Assembly (NCBI GenBank): GCA_963922715.1
Contig: CAWUJT010000103.1
Location: 1-7,641, forward strand
Source: CAWUJT01 sp963922715
GTDB taxonomy: Bacteria > Pseudomonadota > Alphaproteobacteria > Rhodobacterales > Rhodobacteraceae
Length of the DNA stretch: 7,641 nt
Reading direction: 5' to 3'
Shown here one piece after another: positions 5,866-7,641 of the stretch. The notes below the pieces were generated by a model. The model saw only the letters and a list, made by a program, of their open reading frames with translations. It had not been told where the DNA came from and did not search any database. Every line of letters starts with the position of its first letter. The first letter of the stretch is position 1. Made by a program: the position numbers and the translations under genes.

Positions 5866-7257
5866 ATGATTTCTTATGACGTGATCATCATCGGTTCCGG
5901 TCCAGGCGGTTACGTTTGTGCCATTCGTTGTGCGCAGCTAGGCCTCAAAACAGCCGTTGTTGAGGGGCGGGACACACTCGGCGGGACCTGCCTGAACGTG
6001 GGTTGTATTCCGTCAAAAGCATTGCTGCACGCGACCCATCAACTGCATGAGGCCGAGCATAATTTTGCTAAGATGGGGCTGAAAGGCGCCGCGCCAAAGG
6101 TCGATTGGGCACAGATGCTGACCTACAAAACAGATGTTGTGGGACAAAACACCAAGGGAATAGAATTTCTGTTCAAAAAGAACAAGATCGATTGGCTGAA
6201 AGGCTGGGGGACACTTGCTGGCTTAGGCCAGGTCAAAGTGGACAATCAGGTGTATGAGGCCAAGCATATTGTCCTTGCGACTGGCTCTGAGCCTGCGTCA
6301 ATCCCCGGGGCAGAGGTCACGATTGACGAGAAAGTGGTTGTGACATCCACAGGGGCCTTGGAACTTGCAAAAATTCCCAAAAGCATGATCGTTGTGGGCG
6401 GCGGTGTGATTGGGTTGGAATTGGGATCGGTCTATGCCCGACTGGGGACAGCCGTGACCGTGATTGAATATCTGGATATGATTACGCCTGGACAAGATCT
6501 TGAAATCGCCAAAGGCTTTCAGAAAATACTCAAAAAACAAGGCCTCAAGTTTGTGATGGGCGCGGCGGTGCAAAAGGTTGAGGCTCTTAAAACAAAAGCA
6601 AAAGTCAGCTACAAACTGCGCAAAGATGACACCGAGGCCACCCTTGATGCCGATGTGGTGCTGGTCGCGACAGGCCGCAGACCCTATACAAAGGGGCTCG
6701 GCCTTGACGCACTGGGCATTGAACTCTCCTCGCGTGGACAGGTTACAACACAGAATTACCAGACCAATGTGCCGGGTATCTATGCCATAGGGGACGTGGT
6801 TGATGGGCCAATGCTGGCGCACAAGGCAGAAGATGAAGGGATTGCAGTGGCCGAGATCATCGCTGGCCAACATGGCCATGTGAACTATTCCGCCATCCCA
6901 GGGGTGATTTACACGCACCCTGAGGTGGCCAGCCTTGGTTTGACCGAAGAACAGGCCAAAGAAAGCGGTAAACCTTATAAAGTTGGCAAATTTTCCTTTA
7001 TGGGCAATGGTCGGGCGAAGGCGGTCTTTGCCGGGGACGGTTTTGTGAAGCTGATTGCCGATGCACAAACAGATCGTATTTTGGGCTGTCATCTTATCGG
7101 TCCCGCGGCGGGTGATTTGATCCATGAAATCTGCGTTGCCATGGAATTCGGCGCCGCGGCCGAGGACATCGCGCGCACATCCCATGCACACCCAACGTTT
7201 TCAGAAGCGATGCGCGAAGCCGCCCTTGCCTGTGGTGATGGTGCCATTCATGCCTAG
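5866..7257 (+). CDS. lpdA: Dihydrolipoyl dehydrogenase (E3 of 2-oxo acid dehydrogenase complexes)
   Basis: The 463-residue product is a complete flavoprotein disulfide reductase. It shows the FAD-binding loop GSGPGG at residues 10-15, the redox-active disulfide Cys42/Cys47 in GGTCLNVGCIPSK, the NAD-binding loop GGGVIG at 178-183 followed by Glu201, the second FAD motif YAIGDV ending at Asp310-Val311, and the C-terminal active-site pair His442 and Glu447 in HPTFSE. It reoxidises the dihydrolipoyl groups of the E2 components of pyruvate, 2-oxoglutarate or branched-chain dehydrogenase complexes, and of the glycine cleavage system, passing electrons to NAD+. The sequence resembles the 2-oxoglutarate dehydrogenase type, but no E1 or E2 gene is next to it, so its partner complex cannot be read from context. 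The start has AAGGA at 5853-5857, eight bases upstream. It lies 81 bases behind rpsD and may be partly co-transcribed with it. Confidence 0.97.
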   Translation: MISYDVIIIGSGPGGYVCAIRCAQLGLKTAVVEGRDTLGGTCLNVGCIPSKALLHATHQLHEAEHNFAKMGLKGAAPKVDWAQMLTYKTDVVGQNTKGIEFLFKKNKIDWLKGWGTLAGLGQVKVDNQVYEAKHIVLATGSEPASIPGAEVTIDEKVVVTSTGALELAKIPKSMIVVGGGVIGLELGSVYARLGTAVTVIEYLDMITPGQDLEIAKGFQKILKKQGLKFVMGAAVQKVEALKTKAKVSYKLRKDDTEATLDADVVLVATGRRPYTKGLGLDALGIELSSRGQVTTQNYQTNVPGIYAIGDVVDGPMLAHKAEDEGIAVAEIIAGQHGHVNYSAIPGVIYTHPEVASLGLTEEQAKESGKPYKVGKFSFMGNGRAKAVFAGDGFVKLIADAQTDRILGCHLIGPAAGDLIHEICVAMEFGAAAEDIARTSHAHPTFSEAMREAALACGDGAIHA

Positions 7258-7363
7258 CTTGCTGGGATTGCGCCGTCGGATTTCTTAAAATTCTAGGACA
7301 GCGCCTCAATTTAGCCCAGATTTCTGTCCACTATAGCGCAACAAATCAGCCCTAGGGAGACGA

Positions 7364-7450
7364 TTGTTGTTTCTGTTGCGTATATTTCTGCCCCTGCGCC
7401 TCATACGCTTGGCCTTTCTCGTGGCCTGCTGTTATCTGCTGTTTTTTTAG
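7364..7450 (+). CDS. Possible small single-pass membrane peptide, 27-28 residues
   Basis: A short frame with a TTG start at 7364 or 7367 and a TAG stop at 7448 follows AGGGAG (7354-7359), which sits seven bases before the second TTG. The peptide is very hydrophobic with a few arginines at the N-terminal side: it includes FLLRIFLPLRLIRLA followed by FLVACCYLLFF. That gives one likely membrane segment with positive residues on one flank. I do not recognise a family. In favour are the ribosome binding site and the membrane-peptide character; against are the non-ATG start, the small size, and the chance that T-rich DNA encodes hydrophobic residues by accident. Confidence 0.33.
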   Translation: MLFLLRIFLPLRLIRLAFLVACCYLLFF

Positions 7451-7475
7451 GGCTCCATAGAGAACCCGCCGCGTT

Positions 7476-7513
7476 ATATCCGTGTCGTGTCAATTATTTT
7501 AGACAACGGATAT
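7476..7513. repeat. Inverted repeat / stem-loop
   Basis: ATATCCGTGTC at 7476-7486 pairs with GACAACGGATAT at 7502-7513, giving 11 base pairs with one bulged A (7505) around a 15-base AT-rich loop. An alternative register pairs TGTC at 7488-7491 with GACA at 7502-7505 and loops out four bases on the left arm. There is no T run on either side, so it is not a standard intrinsic terminator; it could be a transcript-end structure or a protein-binding palindrome. Confidence 0.55.
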
Positions 7514-7529
7514 TAAAAGCCCAAATGAG

Positions 7530-7561
7530 CATTTAAAATATGATCTATGCCTGGTTAAATG
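7530..7561 (-). repeat. AT-rich inverted repeat just downstream of tRNA-Ala
   Basis: CATTTAA at 7530-7536 pairs exactly with TTAAATG at 7555-7561, with an 18-base loop. On the minus strand this lies four bases after the encoded CCA end of the tRNA. It could be a weak 3' structure for processing or termination of the tRNA transcript, but the stem is nearly all A-T and no clear T tract follows. Confidence 0.3.
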
Positions 7562-7565
7562 ATTT

Positions 7566-7641
<76 letters not shown>

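Larger units (their letters stand above)
7258..7565. other. Intergenic region between lpdA and tRNA-Ala
   Basis: About 300 bases without a standard gene. It contains an inverted repeat GGACAG (7296-7301) with CTGTCC (7324-7329), the small candidate ORF at 7364-7450, a strong stem at 7476-7513 and an AT-rich inverted repeat at 7530-7561. No classic GC-rich hairpin with a T run was found for lpdA on the plus strand or for the tRNA on the minus strand. Confidence 0.5.

Noticed and set aside
6298..7191. Long minus-strand open frame (297 codons) inside lpdA
   Set aside because: It is fully antisense to a clear lpdA; its translation has no recognisable domain and is rich in residues expected from reading the opposite strand.
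7296..7329. GGACAG/CTGTCC repeat as an lpdA terminator
   Set aside because: Six base pairs with a 22-base loop and no T run after it.

Overview
The window looks like chromosomal DNA from a marine alphaproteobacterium of the Rhodobacteraceae (Roseobacter group). I base this on the 206-residue S4 protein with its N-terminus typical of that family, the Hint-domain protein of a type common in roseobacters, the carnitine dehydrogenase fused to a thioesterase, and moderate-GC codon use. This is recognition from memory, not a database search, and the genus cannot be fixed.

Layout. Positions 1-219 are an AT-rich leader. It is followed by a secreted beta-propeller protein of the major royal jelly/yellow family (220-1299). 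After 82 bases comes a carnitine-catabolism block: a BKACE-family dehydrocarnitine cleavage enzyme (1382-2293), a 53-codon N-terminal remnant of a DUF1810 protein (2290-2451), and L-carnitine dehydrogenase fused to a betainyl-CoA thioesterase (2448-3866). The last three reading frames overlap through two ATGA junctions. A Hint (hedgehog/intein) domain protein follows (3978-5036). Then come two housekeeping genes: rpsD with a GTG start (5164-5784) and lpdA, dihydrolipoyl dehydrogenase (5866-7257). The last 384 bases hold a possible tiny membrane-peptide ORF, two inverted repeats, and a complete tRNA-Ala(GGC) on the minus strand that ends exactly at the window edge.

How the genes work together. 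LcdH oxidises L-carnitine to 3-dehydrocarnitine. The BKACE enzyme swaps acetyl-CoA onto it to give betainyl-CoA plus acetoacetate, and the fused hotdog domain hydrolyses betainyl-CoA to glycine betaine. The window therefore encodes the whole carnitine-to-betaine conversion but no transporter or regulator for it. The royal-jelly-like protein may be co-transcribed with it, role unknown. The Hint protein has no obvious link to its neighbours. rpsD and lpdA are core functions and may share transcription.

The most unusual point is the DUF1810 fragment sealed into the carnitine operon with overlapping stop/start junctions on both sides. I see no CRISPR array, insertion sequence, integrase or convincing intrinsic terminator. 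I did not find a clear new biological system.
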